From the NCBI GenBank assembly GCA_938035945.1, contig CALHOU010000129.1, positions 1 through 37,394 of the forward strand: DNA of 37,394 bases, given 5' to 3'. Source of the stretch: an uncultured Granulosicoccaceae bacterium (GTDB taxonomy: Bacteria > Pseudomonadota > Gammaproteobacteria > Granulosicoccales > Granulosicoccaceae). The position numbers were made by a program, and so were the translations under genes. Under the pieces are notes generated by a model. It worked only from the letters and a program-made list of their open reading frames with translations, did not search any database and was not told the DNA's origin. Shown in pieces: positions 1-8,439 of the stretch (its first letter is position 1; every line of letters starts with the position of its first letter).

Positions 1-2040
1 AGTAACCATTTGCCCAACCTGTATACCTGAATCACTTTCCTCTTGAAAGCGTGGCGAGTCGGCTGATTGATAGACCGGCAAACTCACATTCATGCGCGGG
101 CGAATTTCTTCGAGCAAGTTAGATGGCAACTCGCCAACAAATTTTGATGGTGGGTTGTATTGATCACGACCATACAAGCGACGTTGCTCAGCCATGGTTA
201 TGTACAGCTTTTTCTCCGCCCTGGTAATACCGACATAACAAAGCCTGCGTTCTTCTTCTAACTTAGCTGGGTCTTCAACTGATCGTTGATGTGGAAATAA
301 GCCTTGCTCCATACCGGCTAAATACACCACCTGGAATTCGAGCCCTTTGGCTGAATGCAAGGTCATTAACTGCACCGCATCTTCATCGGCATCAGCTTGC
401 CCATCACCCGCCTCCAGCGCTGCATGGGCTAAAAATTCATCAAGCACAATCGCTTCTGGGTCGTCAGTAAAATTAACTGAGAATGTGCGCGCGGCATTGC
501 TGAGCTCTTCAACGTTCTCAACCCGGCTTTGCCCACGTTCAGATTGATCCTTTTTAAAGTGATCGAGCAAGCCAGATACTTCAGCAACGGTGTTGACTTG
601 TTCAGGTAGCGACTGATCGACAATAGCTTCAGATAAAGATTCAATCATGCTTATAAACTTTGAAACAGCTGTGGATGCGCGCGCGGTTAAACCTTTATTT
701 TCAACAACCGTTTTTGCGGCTTCCCACATCGAGCAATTGGCATCACGCGCGAACACTCGAATCTGCCCAACGGTTTTATCGCCGATACCACGCGCTGGTT
801 GATTGACAACACGCTCAAAAGATACATCGTCGAGGTGGTGCGACACTAAGCGCATATAGGCCAAGGTATCTTTAATTTCAGCCCGTTCAAAATAACGCAG
901 ACCACCATAAACGCGATACTTAACACCGGCTGCAACTAAATATTCTTCTATCACCCGTGATTGCGCGTTTGAACGGTACAACACGGCACAATCTTTACGC
1001 CGCCCGCCTTTGTCACTAACGTAATCCAATATGGATTCAACAATAAAGCGAGCTTCATCGGTTTCGTTATAGGCGTTATATAGCGTGATGAGTTCACCTT
1101 CACCGTCCGCCGTCCATAGGTTTTTACCTAATCGCCCGCCATTGCAATCGATAAGAGCATTCGCCGCTTCTAAAATATTGCCACTGGAACGGTAGTTTTG
1201 CTCTAACCTGACAACCGCCGCATCGGGGAAGTCTTTATTAAAGTTAAGAATGTTCTCAACACGAGCGCCACGCCATGCATAAATTGATTGATCATCATCA
1301 CCCACAGCAAACACACTACCCGTGTCACCGGCCATAAGGCGAATCCAGGCATATTGAATGGCGTTAGTATCTTGAAACTCATCAATGAGTAAATGCTTGT
1401 AACGCGAACGAAAATGATCGAGTAAACTTTGGTTGTCGCGCAGGGTTTCAAGCGCACGCAACAGCAGCTCGGCAAAGTCAACCGCACCGGCACGATCACA
1501 TGCGGCTTCGTATGCTGAGTAAATGCGAACGTATTGGGCGGTGGTTGCGTCTTGCTGATCGTCTACGTGTTGCGGGCGCCGGCCTTCATCTTTGTGGCCG
1601 TTAATAAACCATTGCACTTGTTTGGGTGGATAATGCGCTTCGTCGAGCTCCAATGTACGCAAGGTTCGTTTGACCAATCGCAGTTGGTCATCTGAATCGA
1701 GAATTTGGAAGGCTTGCGGTAAGCCTGCCTCTTTCCAGTGACTGCGCAAAAATCGATGCGCAATCCCGTGGAAAGTGCCCAACCACATGGAGGCTACATT
1801 CATGCCCAGCAAGTGCTCAACACGATGACGCATTTCGCGTGCGGCTTTATTCGTAAATGTAACCGCCATAATGCCAAACGGCGATACACCCTCAACCCGA
1901 TTTAGCCAGGCGATGCGATTAGTGAGCACTCGGGTTTTTCCGCTACCAGCGCCAGCGAGCACCAGTAAGTGGCCCATGGGAGCCGTCACAGCCTCACGTT
2001 GGGCAGCGTTCAGGGAGTCAATGAGATCGGATACGTCCAT
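1..2040 (-). CDS. uvrD: DNA helicase II UvrD (3' end cut by window edge)
   Basis: Superfamily 1A 3'-5' DNA helicase of nucleotide excision and mismatch repair. The reading frame is open from an ATG at 2040-2038 to base 1, giving 680 codons. Escherichia coli UvrD has 720 residues, so roughly 40 C-terminal residues lie outside. Visible motifs are Walker A GAGSGKT (residues 30-36), TFTNKAAREM (61-70), the Walker B/DEFQDTN motif (220-226) and GDDDQSIYAWRGA (about 248-259), with LEQNYRSS and MTLHSAKGLEF further on. The N-terminus MDVSDLIDSLNAAQREAV is nearly the same as E. coli UvrD, which favours UvrD over Rep. It is divergent from glpR across a 180-base gap. No frameshift is seen. Confidence 0.96.
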   Translation of the reverse strand, partial: MDVSDLIDSLNAAQREAVTAPMGHLLVLAGAGSGKTRVLTNRIAWLNRVEGVSPFGIMAVTFTNKAAREMRHRVEHLLGMNVASMWLGTFHGIAHRFLRSHWKEAGLPQAFQILDSDDQLRLVKRTLRTLELDEAHYPPKQVQWFINGHKDEGRRPQHVDDQQDATTAQYVRIYSAYEAACDRAGAVDFAELLLRALETLRDNQSLLDHFRSRYKHLLIDEFQDTNAIQYAWIRLMAGDTGSVFAVGDDDQSIYAWRGARVENILNFNKDFPDAAVVRLEQNYRSSGNILEAANALIDCNGGRLGKNLWTADGEGELITLYNAYNETDEARFIVESILDYVSDKGGRRKDCAVLYRSNAQSRVIEEYLVAAGVKYRVYGGLRYFERAEIKDTLAYMRLVSHHLDDVSFERVVNQPARGIGDKTVGQIRVFARDANCSMWEAAKTVVENKGLTARASTAVSKFISMIESLSEAIVDQSLPEQVNTVAEVSGLLDHFKKDQSERGQSRVENVEELSNAARTFSVNFTDDPEAIVLDEFLAHAALEAGDGQADADEDAVQLMTLHSAKGLEFQVVYLAGMEQGLFPHQRSVEDPAKLEEERRLCYVGITRAEKKLYITMAEQRRLYGRDQYNPPSKFVGELPSNLLEEIRPRMNVSLPVYQSADSPRFQEESDSGIQVGQMVT

Positions 2041-2220
2041 GCTGCCATGTTAACAATGCAGAGGCTATTGCGCAGCAATACTGGCGGGTTTATTTGATGA
2101 TGCAGGCCTTTGGAAACGTGAACATTTAGCCCATAAAATTGGGGCAAATGGCGCAAACTTCATTGGTACTATCTTTTTCGTTAAAATATCCCCTCAGTAG
2201 ACAACCGATGTGCCATCACC

Positions 2221-2985
2221 ATGAGCGCTGTGCGATTACAAGACATTCTCAACCTTGCTAAATCACAGGGCGTGGTCACTGTGGATGACCTTACCGAACG
2301 CTTCGAAGTAACCCCGCAAACCATTCGCAAAGATCTAAACCAACTCTGCGAAGAAGGAACATTGTTGCGCACCCACGGTGGAGCTCGAATTGCGTCGAAT
2401 ATTGAGAACGTCGCTTACGAAGCACGCAGAATATTGGCCGGTGATGAAAAACGCGCAATCGGGGAGACTGTTGCGAAAATGGTCCCTAATGGCTCTTCAC
2501 TGTTTATGAACATTGGCACCACCACCGAAAGCTGCGCTCATGCGCTACTGCAACACCGCGACTTGATGGTGATTACAAACAACATAAACGTAGCCAGCAT
2601 CCTACGGCCATGCGAGGCGAACAAAGTGATTATTGCGTCCGGTGAAGTGCGAAGCACGGATGGCGGTATTGTTGGTGAGTCAGCCGTGGACTTTATCGGT
2701 CAGTTTAAAGTGGACTATGCCATCATTGGTGCATCCGGTTTGGATAACGATGGTGCGCTTCTCGATTTTGATTATCGTGAAGTTAAAGTGTCACAAGCGA
2801 TTATTGAAAATGCTCGGCACGTGATTCTGGTCGCTGATTCAAGCAAGCATGAACGCGTGGCGCCGGTACGCATTGGCCATGTATCACAAATAGATTCGTT
2901 TGTGACCGATGTTTGTCCGAACGATGAGTATCGTTCAATGTTGAAGAGTTTCGATGTAGACGTGACTGAAACGAACGCTTCTTAA
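2221..2985 (+). CDS. glpR: DeoR-family transcriptional repressor, GlpR type
   Basis: 254 residues, the usual length for GlpR (252 in E. coli). The N-terminal winged helix (about residues 5-57) carries VTPQTIRKDLNQL, the DeoR-family recognition helix, followed by LRTHGGA. The C-terminal sensor domain has NIGTTTESCAHALL, VITNNINVA and GGIVGESAVDFI, which match the phosphosugar-binding loops of GlpR. In the family GlpR represses glycerol-3-phosphate uptake and catabolism genes, with glycerol-3-phosphate as inducer. No glp gene lies in this window, so the regulon is inferred. The start ATG at 2221 has no clear Shine-Dalgarno sequence. The convergent stem-loop at 2992-3016 follows the stop. Confidence 0.85.
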   Translation: MSAVRLQDILNLAKSQGVVTVDDLTERFEVTPQTIRKDLNQLCEEGTLLRTHGGARIASNIENVAYEARRILAGDEKRAIGETVAKMVPNGSSLFMNIGTTTESCAHALLQHRDLMVITNNINVASILRPCEANKVIIASGEVRSTDGGIVGESAVDFIGQFKVDYAIIGASGLDNDGALLDFDYREVKVSQAIIENARHVILVADSSKHERVAPVRIGHVSQIDSFVTDVCPNDEYRSMLKSFDVDVTETNAS

Positions 2986-2991
2986 ATAAAT

Positions 2992-3016
2992 GGGGTAGTG
3001 TAAGTCACGCTACCCC
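2992..3016. terminator. Stem-loop between convergent genes
   Basis: A 9-bp stem (2992-3000 with 3008-3016, one G-U pair) and a 7-base loop sit between the stop of glpR (2985) and the stop of the minus-strand gene at 3026. Read on the minus strand it is followed by an AT-rich ATTTATTTAAG tract, so it may serve mainly the minus-strand gene. The plus-strand side has only a weak T tract. Confidence 0.5.
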
Positions 3017-3025
3017 AGCGTAATC

Positions 3026-3337
3026 TTATTCTGCGGGTTCCCACAAACCTGAGAAGGCTTCCAAATCAGCATCCTCTAAACGGCCTTTGGCGTAGATTGC
3101 ATTCAACGCGTCTTCGTCAAGCTTTTGCTCTTCACCATTTTCATTGGTGTATTTCCAGGCGCCGTAAATACCCATCAGGAACAAGGTCTCAAGAATATCG
3201 CCTATACGCACAGCATGTTCGTTGGCGTAACCGCGCAAGTCCTGCATAGTAAAAGGACGTTGCAGACGCTCATATTCACCATATAGCAAACTTGAAATTC
3301 CTTCGTCCCACAGTGGCTCTAACTGTTGTTCTTGCAT
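3026..3337 (-). CDS. Small hypothetical protein, 103 residues
   Basis: I do not recognise a family. The protein is acidic and soluble, with no signal peptide or membrane segment. Its middle part (about residues 30-65, RPFTMQDLRGYANEHAVRIGDILETLFLMGIYG) reads as two helices that could form a small helix-turn-helix-like unit, but this is only an impression. A GTG/ATG choice is not in doubt: the ATG at 3337 has AGGTA about 8 bases upstream. A 17-bp palindrome (3350-3366) lies just upstream of that ribosome binding site, suggesting regulated transcription. The gene is convergent with glpR and stands alone. Confidence 0.7.
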   Translation of the reverse strand: MQEQQLEPLWDEGISSLLYGEYERLQRPFTMQDLRGYANEHAVRIGDILETLFLMGIYGAWKYTNENGEEQKLDEDALNAIYAKGRLEDADLEAFSGLWEPAE

Positions 3338-3349
3338 TTGACTGTACCT

Positions 3350-3366
3350 AATACGAATATCGTATT
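3350..3366. promoter_or_regulatory. 17-bp palindrome upstream of the 103-residue gene
   Basis: AATACGAATATCGTATT is a perfect inverted repeat with arms of 7 bases around a 3-base centre. It sits 13 bases before the start codon of the minus-strand gene ending at 3337, a usual place for a repressor operator. No cognate regulator can be named. Confidence 0.4.
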
Positions 3367-3460
3367 TACAGATGCAAGGTCACTGCCATAGTCATCTATT
3401 GGGATATTTTTCTAATAAATAGGGTGCTTTTCGCGCGCGAATGGCGCTATACAGCGCAGA

Positions 3461-4339
3461 TTATGCAAGATTTGGCGAGAAATCTTCCCTATCCAACCAG
3501 CGCACCACCTCTAGCATGCTAGGTGAGGCACCGGCATCAAACGACCAGCACAGCGTTTGTACCATCGCCCACTGTCGGGCTCGCTCGCGATCTAATTCCA
3601 GTTCGAAGCAGAGGCGATTTAATCGACCAACAACATCTGCCTGCGAATGGCCTAGCTCGGGGCTTCTAATGACGCATGCAATTGAGAACTCCCGCTCAGC
3701 AATTAACGGCTTTGGATCGATCACCAACCATGGTGATCGCTGCGCAGATAAGACATTTGCACCGTGCAGGTCTTGATGAACCAGCACCGGTTGTTGTGGT
3801 GTAGCCAGCAGTTGGTCGATGTATCGGGCAACTTTATCTAAAAGAGAGCGTTCAAACGGTTTTTCCAGCGATTGCCAATTTTCATACAAGCGGCTTTGCC
3901 AAGCACGCGCCTCATCAGATAATGTTTGAAACGGTTCGTTAGCCTCAAGCCACAGTTTAGGTAATAAATCGACCATGACGCCGATCTTATCTACGCCATT
4001 AGCATCGCCAAGGCTTTGCCCAGGGTCGCAATACTCAAGTAAGAGTGCGTGACAGCCTTTGTCATGAGCCAATAATTCTACCGAGCCATTGCCATTCCAA
4101 AGCTTGAGTGCATCCGCTTCATACTTACATTCGTCATGTGGCCATTGAATCTTTAAAACAACAGGCTCACCGTTGCGTTCTGCTTTGACCGCGTAAGAAA
4201 CATTGGCATTGGTAAATGGCATGCATACATTTTTAAGATCCCACTGAACGACTAACTGATCTAATATTCTGGGCAAACGCAAAGACCATGCACGTCCCGA
4301 TTCGGAGGATGCTAAATGTGTTAAGTGATGCAGGTGCAC
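3461..4339 (-). CDS. Aminoglycoside 6-phosphotransferase-like kinase
   Basis: 292 residues with the fold of the aminoglycoside/hydroxyurea kinase family (APH(6), streptomycin 6-kinase type). Seen in sequence: a nucleotide-binding Lys in VVLKIQWP (Lys63), the catalytic loop HQDLHGANVL (188-197, with catalytic Asp190) and the metal-binding IDPKP (207-211). These are the full set of active-site motifs, so it is probably an active kinase. The natural substrate is unknown; chromosomal members are often not resistance genes. The start is GTG at 4339 with AGGG about 10 bases upstream. It is divergent from the ADP-ribosylglycohydrolase-like gene at 4447, with a 107-base gap that could hold a shared control region. 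Confidence 0.82.
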   Translation of the reverse strand: MHLHHLTHLASSESGRAWSLRLPRILDQLVVQWDLKNVCMPFTNANVSYAVKAERNGEPVVLKIQWPHDECKYEADALKLWNGNGSVELLAHDKGCHALLLEYCDPGQSLGDANGVDKIGVMVDLLPKLWLEANEPFQTLSDEARAWQSRLYENWQSLEKPFERSLLDKVARYIDQLLATPQQPVLVHQDLHGANVLSAQRSPWLVIDPKPLIAEREFSIACVIRSPELGHSQADVVGRLNRLCFELELDRERARQWAMVQTLCWSFDAGASPSMLEVVRWLDREDFSPNLA

Positions 4340-4446
4340 TTTACTGTATCCCTAATTGAACCTTTTGATGCCTATGAATATCTGTGTTACACACGATTCG
4401 ATGTACACTTAAAACGTGTCGAATAAGCTTATCACTTGGACCCTAT

Positions 4447-5604
4447 ATGCTAACCACAGATGATCGAAAACGAGGCGCAATACTTGGAGCTGCGGTTGCA
4501 GATGCGGCATCGCTCGGGTTTCATTGGCTTTATGACCAAGACAGAATAAGCGCGCTAGCGCCAAGTGCACCTGAATTCAGAGCACCCACGCCAAGTGACT
4601 ACGAGGGCACCATGGGCTTCTTCGCACACGCCAACAAATCTGTTGGTATGTGCTCACAGTACGGTGAGCAACACCTCACCATGCTACAAGCACTACTAAA
4701 CAACAATGGTAATTACGAAAAAGCACAGTACGAAGAAGCATTCATCAGTTGCTTTGGGTACGGCGGTAGCTACTCAGGCTATATCGACCGACCAACACGG
4801 GACACCCTAAACAACATAACAGCCGCCGAACAGCAAGCGCAGGAACGTGCACTGAGTATTGCGTTTAATGGCCCTAAAGAGACCATACACCAATTATTGA
4901 CCAAGGTTGTTAGCAACGCAAAGCAATACAAAGGCGATGAGCTAAACAAACAACTAGAGGCTGCAGTTCGGCTAACGCATGATGATGATGCCATGGTTGT
5001 ACATGCATTTAAAATGCTAGAACAGTGGCAAAGTGTTGGTGATTTACACGGTGCCAACGATACCCAGCTTCCAGCGATTTCTAAATTAGTACCCTTAGTC
5101 GCGCTCTATGCACAACAAGAAAATTTATCGACTGTTGTTGAGTCGGCCGTTAGGGTGACAAATAACAATGATAAAGCTGTCGCCTTTGGCCAGGCCTGCG
5201 CTAACATGATAGAAGCTGCCATCACAACAGGGGATGCAGAACTCGCAGTCGATGCAGCTAAGCAAGAACTCACCGGCTCAGTTAAACCATTGGTTGAACA
5301 AGCGCTGGCAGCCATCGACAAAAGCACACCCGACGTAACGGCTGAATGGGGTATGGCCTGCCAACTTGACATCGGCTTTCCCAGTGCTGTGCACAACATC
5401 GCTACGGCTACATCTTTCGAACAAGCGGTTAGACAAAATATTTATGCCGGAGGCGATTCATGTGGTCGATCAATTTTAATTGGCGCTGTTTTAGGCGCGT
5501 GCTACGGCATCGATACTGAGCAAGGAATACCAGCACAATGGATTAAAACTCTGCACCAATCTGAATCCATTGAAAAGTCGATTACAAGCTTGCTAGGCCG
5601 ATAA
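4447..5604 (+). CDS. ADP-ribosylglycohydrolase-fold family protein
   Basis: 385 residues from the ATG at 4447. An in-frame ATG at 4384 would add 21 residues that do not resemble the family. The family motif RGAILGAAVADAASLGFHWLY (9-29) opens the all-helical fold, and AGGDSCGRSILIGAVLGACYG (334-354) closes it. Enzymes of this family remove ADP-ribose from modified Arg, Ser or small molecules using two magnesium ions held by TDDT-type and GDxD motifs. Here the first motif is replaced by YGEQHLTML (72-80), and the second Asp of the C-terminal motif by Cys339. This resembles the divergent branch that includes J1-crystallin/selenoprotein J-like proteins. Catalysis is therefore uncertain. Confidence 0.8.
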   Translation: MLTTDDRKRGAILGAAVADAASLGFHWLYDQDRISALAPSAPEFRAPTPSDYEGTMGFFAHANKSVGMCSQYGEQHLTMLQALLNNNGNYEKAQYEEAFISCFGYGGSYSGYIDRPTRDTLNNITAAEQQAQERALSIAFNGPKETIHQLLTKVVSNAKQYKGDELNKQLEAAVRLTHDDDAMVVHAFKMLEQWQSVGDLHGANDTQLPAISKLVPLVALYAQQENLSTVVESAVRVTNNNDKAVAFGQACANMIEAAITTGDAELAVDAAKQELTGSVKPLVEQALAAIDKSTPDVTAEWGMACQLDIGFPSAVHNIATATSFEQAVRQNIYAGGDSCGRSILIGAVLGACYGIDTEQGIPAQWIKTLHQSESIEKSITSLLGR

Positions 5605-5617
5605 CGACAGCATAGTC

Positions 5618-5650
5618 AAATAAACGCAAAACAATCTAAAACGTTTATTT
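5618..5650 (+). terminator. AT-rich stem-loop after the ADP-ribosylglycohydrolase-like gene
   Basis: A perfect 9-bp inverted repeat (AAATAAACG at 5618-5626, CGTTTATTT at 5642-5650) with a 15-base loop lies 14 bases after the stop codon and ends in a T-rich run. The stem is weak in GC, so it may be a poor terminator or a protein-binding site. Confidence 0.35.
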
Positions 5651-5780
5651 TTACCGCTTTTATCCAAACCTATTCACAAGCACCACACCTATCTAACACG
5701 ATCAGTGGTGCTACACTTTGGGTACCCGTAGTCCAGCAGTAGTTGCCTCTGCTTACGTTTAGCAACCATACCAATCCGCC

Positions 5781-7445
5781 GTGATTAATCATAAAAAACT
5801 AAGCACAATTACGCTTGTACTAGTCACCATACTGTTATCGTCTTGCGGTTCAGGCAGTAGTGAAAGTCCAGCAGAACCTATGGAGCTGGGTTCACCCACA
5901 CCACAAACCCCCGTAACCCGCCCCACGGTTGTAGACGAACCTGAACCAACAGCGCCAGTTGCAACACCACCGAGCAATATTATTAACTCGCCAACGACGC
6001 CACCGGCGAACTTGGTAAGCGCACACTCGCCACCAACGGTGGGCGATAATGGCATTGTACGTTGGGCATTCGATGCAAAGCCATCACAGCTCGATGTGGT
6101 TATTGAACCGTTTGTTGAACTTCCATTAGCAAGTAACGGCTCCCCGGCTCGATGGAATGCCATGAGCTACTTTAATGATCGTTTGTTTGCAGTCGATGAG
6201 CAAGATGGGCGAGTGTATGAAATAACCAATCGCCAGGTGTCACTTTGGTTTGATATAAAATCGTCTATACAATCACATACAGGCAGACAACTGGAAACAA
6301 GCAATTCTTTTCATGGTGGCGTTCGCGGCATAGCGTTCCATCCCGACTTTGCACGCAATGGAAAATTCTACGCATCACTGATGGAGCAACGACCGGATAA
6401 CCCGGCTCTGCATACCTACATATCTGACCAATCAGGGATTAGTGCAGACAGCGTATTGGTCGAATGGACTGCGAATACGGACAACTTTGTTGTAGACCCA
6501 TCAAGCTACCGGGAAGTGTTTCGCGTTGGCGTTCCAGAATTCGACCACCCGATAAAACAAATACTGTTTAACCCTTATGTCAATTCAGGTGACACAGACT
6601 TTGGCAACTTATACGTTGCCCATGGTGACGGCAGTATCGCATCCTCACTGGCAGGGTCAGGTTTAAACAACGATGCACTAGGGAAGATCTTGCGTGTTAA
6701 TCCGCTGCAATTCGGCGAACAAAGCTACACCGTGCCAGCTGACAATCCATTTATCAACGATGCTTCGCTACCCGATGCCGTTTATAGCTATGGCCATCGT
6801 AATCCACATCATTTGGCTTTTACACAAAACGGGCACCTACTTGCTACTGAAGCTGGCAGAGACAACATAGATGAAGTCAATTTAATTTTGCAGGGCAACA
6901 ACTACGGCTGGCCGCAACGAGAGGGCACCTTTGTACATTTGGATTCAGGCACTTTGGTTAATGGCATTACACAGCTACCCAATGATGATGCGATGAATGG
7001 GTTTACGTACCCTGTCGTGCAATTTGGACACCACGCATCGATTGGCGCCACTTTTACCAATGAAGCATTGGGCGGCGGCTTTGCTGTTGAAAACGGTTCT
7101 GAACTGGATGGAGAGTTCTTTTATATCGACTTTCCAAAGACCAGTGATCTGTTTCATTCGAGCTTATCGGATATGTTGGCAGCAACAACAAAAGGCGCAC
7201 CGCCAGATTTAAGCAATGCACAAACCTATGTAGCAACCGTTAAATACGACCACGACAATAATCCGGACACACAATCTATTGCCATGGCGCTCAAAGAAAT
7301 TGTACAAACGTCAGCAAGCTATGTGAACACGAAAAATCGAATTGATGTGCGCATTTTGCAAGGAGCTATGGGCGAATTGTACTTAACAAGCAAACGAAAC
7401 AGCATGGTGTATCTGATAAGCAATTCACTGCCGCGCTCTAACTAA
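5781..7445 (+). CDS. PQQ-dependent sugar dehydrogenase-like lipoprotein
   Basis: 554 residues. The N-terminus is a lipoprotein signal: KK, a hydrophobic stretch, then the lipobox LSSC with Cys22. A Pro/Thr-rich linker (about residues 25-85) follows. The rest is the six-bladed glucose/sorbosone dehydrogenase propeller: FHGGVRGIAFHPDF (near 180, holding the expected catalytic His), YSYGHRNPHHLAF and EAGRDNIDEVNLILQGNNYGWP. Family members oxidise sugars with PQQ and calcium; no PQQ synthesis genes are in the window. The start is GTG at 5781, with no good ribosome binding site but giving an intact signal peptide. It probably sits on the outer membrane or the periplasmic face. Confidence 0.85.
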   Translation: MINHKKLSTITLVLVTILLSSCGSGSSESPAEPMELGSPTPQTPVTRPTVVDEPEPTAPVATPPSNIINSPTTPPANLVSAHSPPTVGDNGIVRWAFDAKPSQLDVVIEPFVELPLASNGSPARWNAMSYFNDRLFAVDEQDGRVYEITNRQVSLWFDIKSSIQSHTGRQLETSNSFHGGVRGIAFHPDFARNGKFYASLMEQRPDNPALHTYISDQSGISADSVLVEWTANTDNFVVDPSSYREVFRVGVPEFDHPIKQILFNPYVNSGDTDFGNLYVAHGDGSIASSLAGSGLNNDALGKILRVNPLQFGEQSYTVPADNPFINDASLPDAVYSYGHRNPHHLAFTQNGHLLATEAGRDNIDEVNLILQGNNYGWPQREGTFVHLDSGTLVNGITQLPNDDAMNGFTYPVVQFGHHASIGATFTNEALGGGFAVENGSELDGEFFYIDFPKTSDLFHSSLSDMLAATTKGAPPDLSNAQTYVATVKYDHDNNPDTQSIAMALKEIVQTSASYVNTKNRIDVRILQGAMGELYLTSKRNSMVYLISNSLPRSN

Positions 7446-7504
7446 TTGTTAGGCGGCTTCGGAATTATTCGAATAGAGGGTGGCGTGTGCACCTACAATC
7501 ACAG

Positions 7505-8389
7505 CTACTCTTGAACAGGCTTCGACCTCCACAGAATAAACAGACCGGCAAGTACAATCATCAGGCACCCAACAAGCATAGGCAAGTCAAGTTGTTCGTT
7601 AAATAACAGAACACCAAGCATAATCCCGAACAGTAATCGTGAATACCTAAACGGGGTAACAGACGATACTTCACCGGTTCGCATAGCAACCATTAGCGCA
7701 GTGTAGGCTATAACACCGAACGCGATGGTGCCCGACAAATAAAGCGACGTTGTTAGTGTTGGCCAAACAAATGCTGATGCGTCAAACACGGCGTACAGGA
7801 TTCCCGCCACAATCACCGACATAAATCCATAGAGACCAAGCAGTAAAAAGCTTAAATTTGCTGGCGCGGCCCTACTTGCCAGATCACGACCCGCCAAGCC
7901 GAACACGCCGATAACAGCGAGCATTGACAATGGCGAAAAACTAGCCGTACCAGGACGTATAATAAATAGCACACCAATGAGGCCAATAACGATCGCCGCC
8001 CATCTACGCCAACCCACTTTTTCGCCAAAAAACAATGCAGCACCAGCGACAACAACAATGGGTGTTGCCTGCAATATGGCCGTGGCTGATGATAAAGGTG
8101 TTAGCATTATCGCTAAAATAAAAAAGAGTCGACCGATAACCTCGAACAACACACGCCAACGCATGGGTTGGGAAATTACATCGGGTGTGTATAACGGCTC
8201 ACCGCGAATAAATGAAACAGCAGCAAAAAATACCACCCCACCAAGACCGAAAATTATCAGTATCTGGCCCAGCGGCAGCTGTACCGATGTCAGTTTTAAC
8301 AAAGCATCTTCGAAAGCAAACGCAGCCATCGAAAGCACCATCCACAAACTGCCAACTAAATTAGAGCGTCGGTCTGTTTTGATTGACAC
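7505..8389 (-). CDS. EamA-family (drug/metabolite superfamily) transporter
   Basis: 294 residues with about ten hydrophobic segments arranged as two five-helix EamA repeats, the normal size for this inner-membrane exporter family. The recognisable repeat landmarks are LLKLTSVQLPLGQILIIF near the N-terminus, the helix-end motif FGEKVGWRRWAAIVIGLIGV and, in the second half, LFNEQLDLPMLVGCLMIVLAGL. The start is GTG at 8389. The kelch-repeat gene ends 50 bases upstream on the same strand, so the two may be co-transcribed. The substrate cannot be told from sequence. Confidence 0.88.
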   Translation of the reverse strand: MSIKTDRRSNLVGSLWMVLSMAAFAFEDALLKLTSVQLPLGQILIIFGLGGVVFFAAVSFIRGEPLYTPDVISQPMRWRVLFEVIGRLFFILAIMLTPLSSATAILQATPIVVVAGAALFFGEKVGWRRWAAIVIGLIGVLFIIRPGTASFSPLSMLAVIGVFGLAGRDLASRAAPANLSFLLLGLYGFMSVIVAGILYAVFDASAFVWPTLTTSLYLSGTIAFGVIAYTALMVAMRTGEVSSVTPFRYSRLLFGIMLGVLLFNEQLDLPMLVGCLMIVLAGLFILWRSKPVQE

Positions 8390-8439
8390 CAGAGTGTTAA
8401 TTCGCGGTTATGCCAAGAGCTTTGTTAAGCCCGTAGTCG

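Noticed and set aside
3461..4339. Reading the APH(6)-like gene as an acquired streptomycin-resistance gene.
   Set aside because: There is no mobile element, integron or unusual base composition around it, and chromosomal homologues of unknown substrate are common. Resistance is not claimed.
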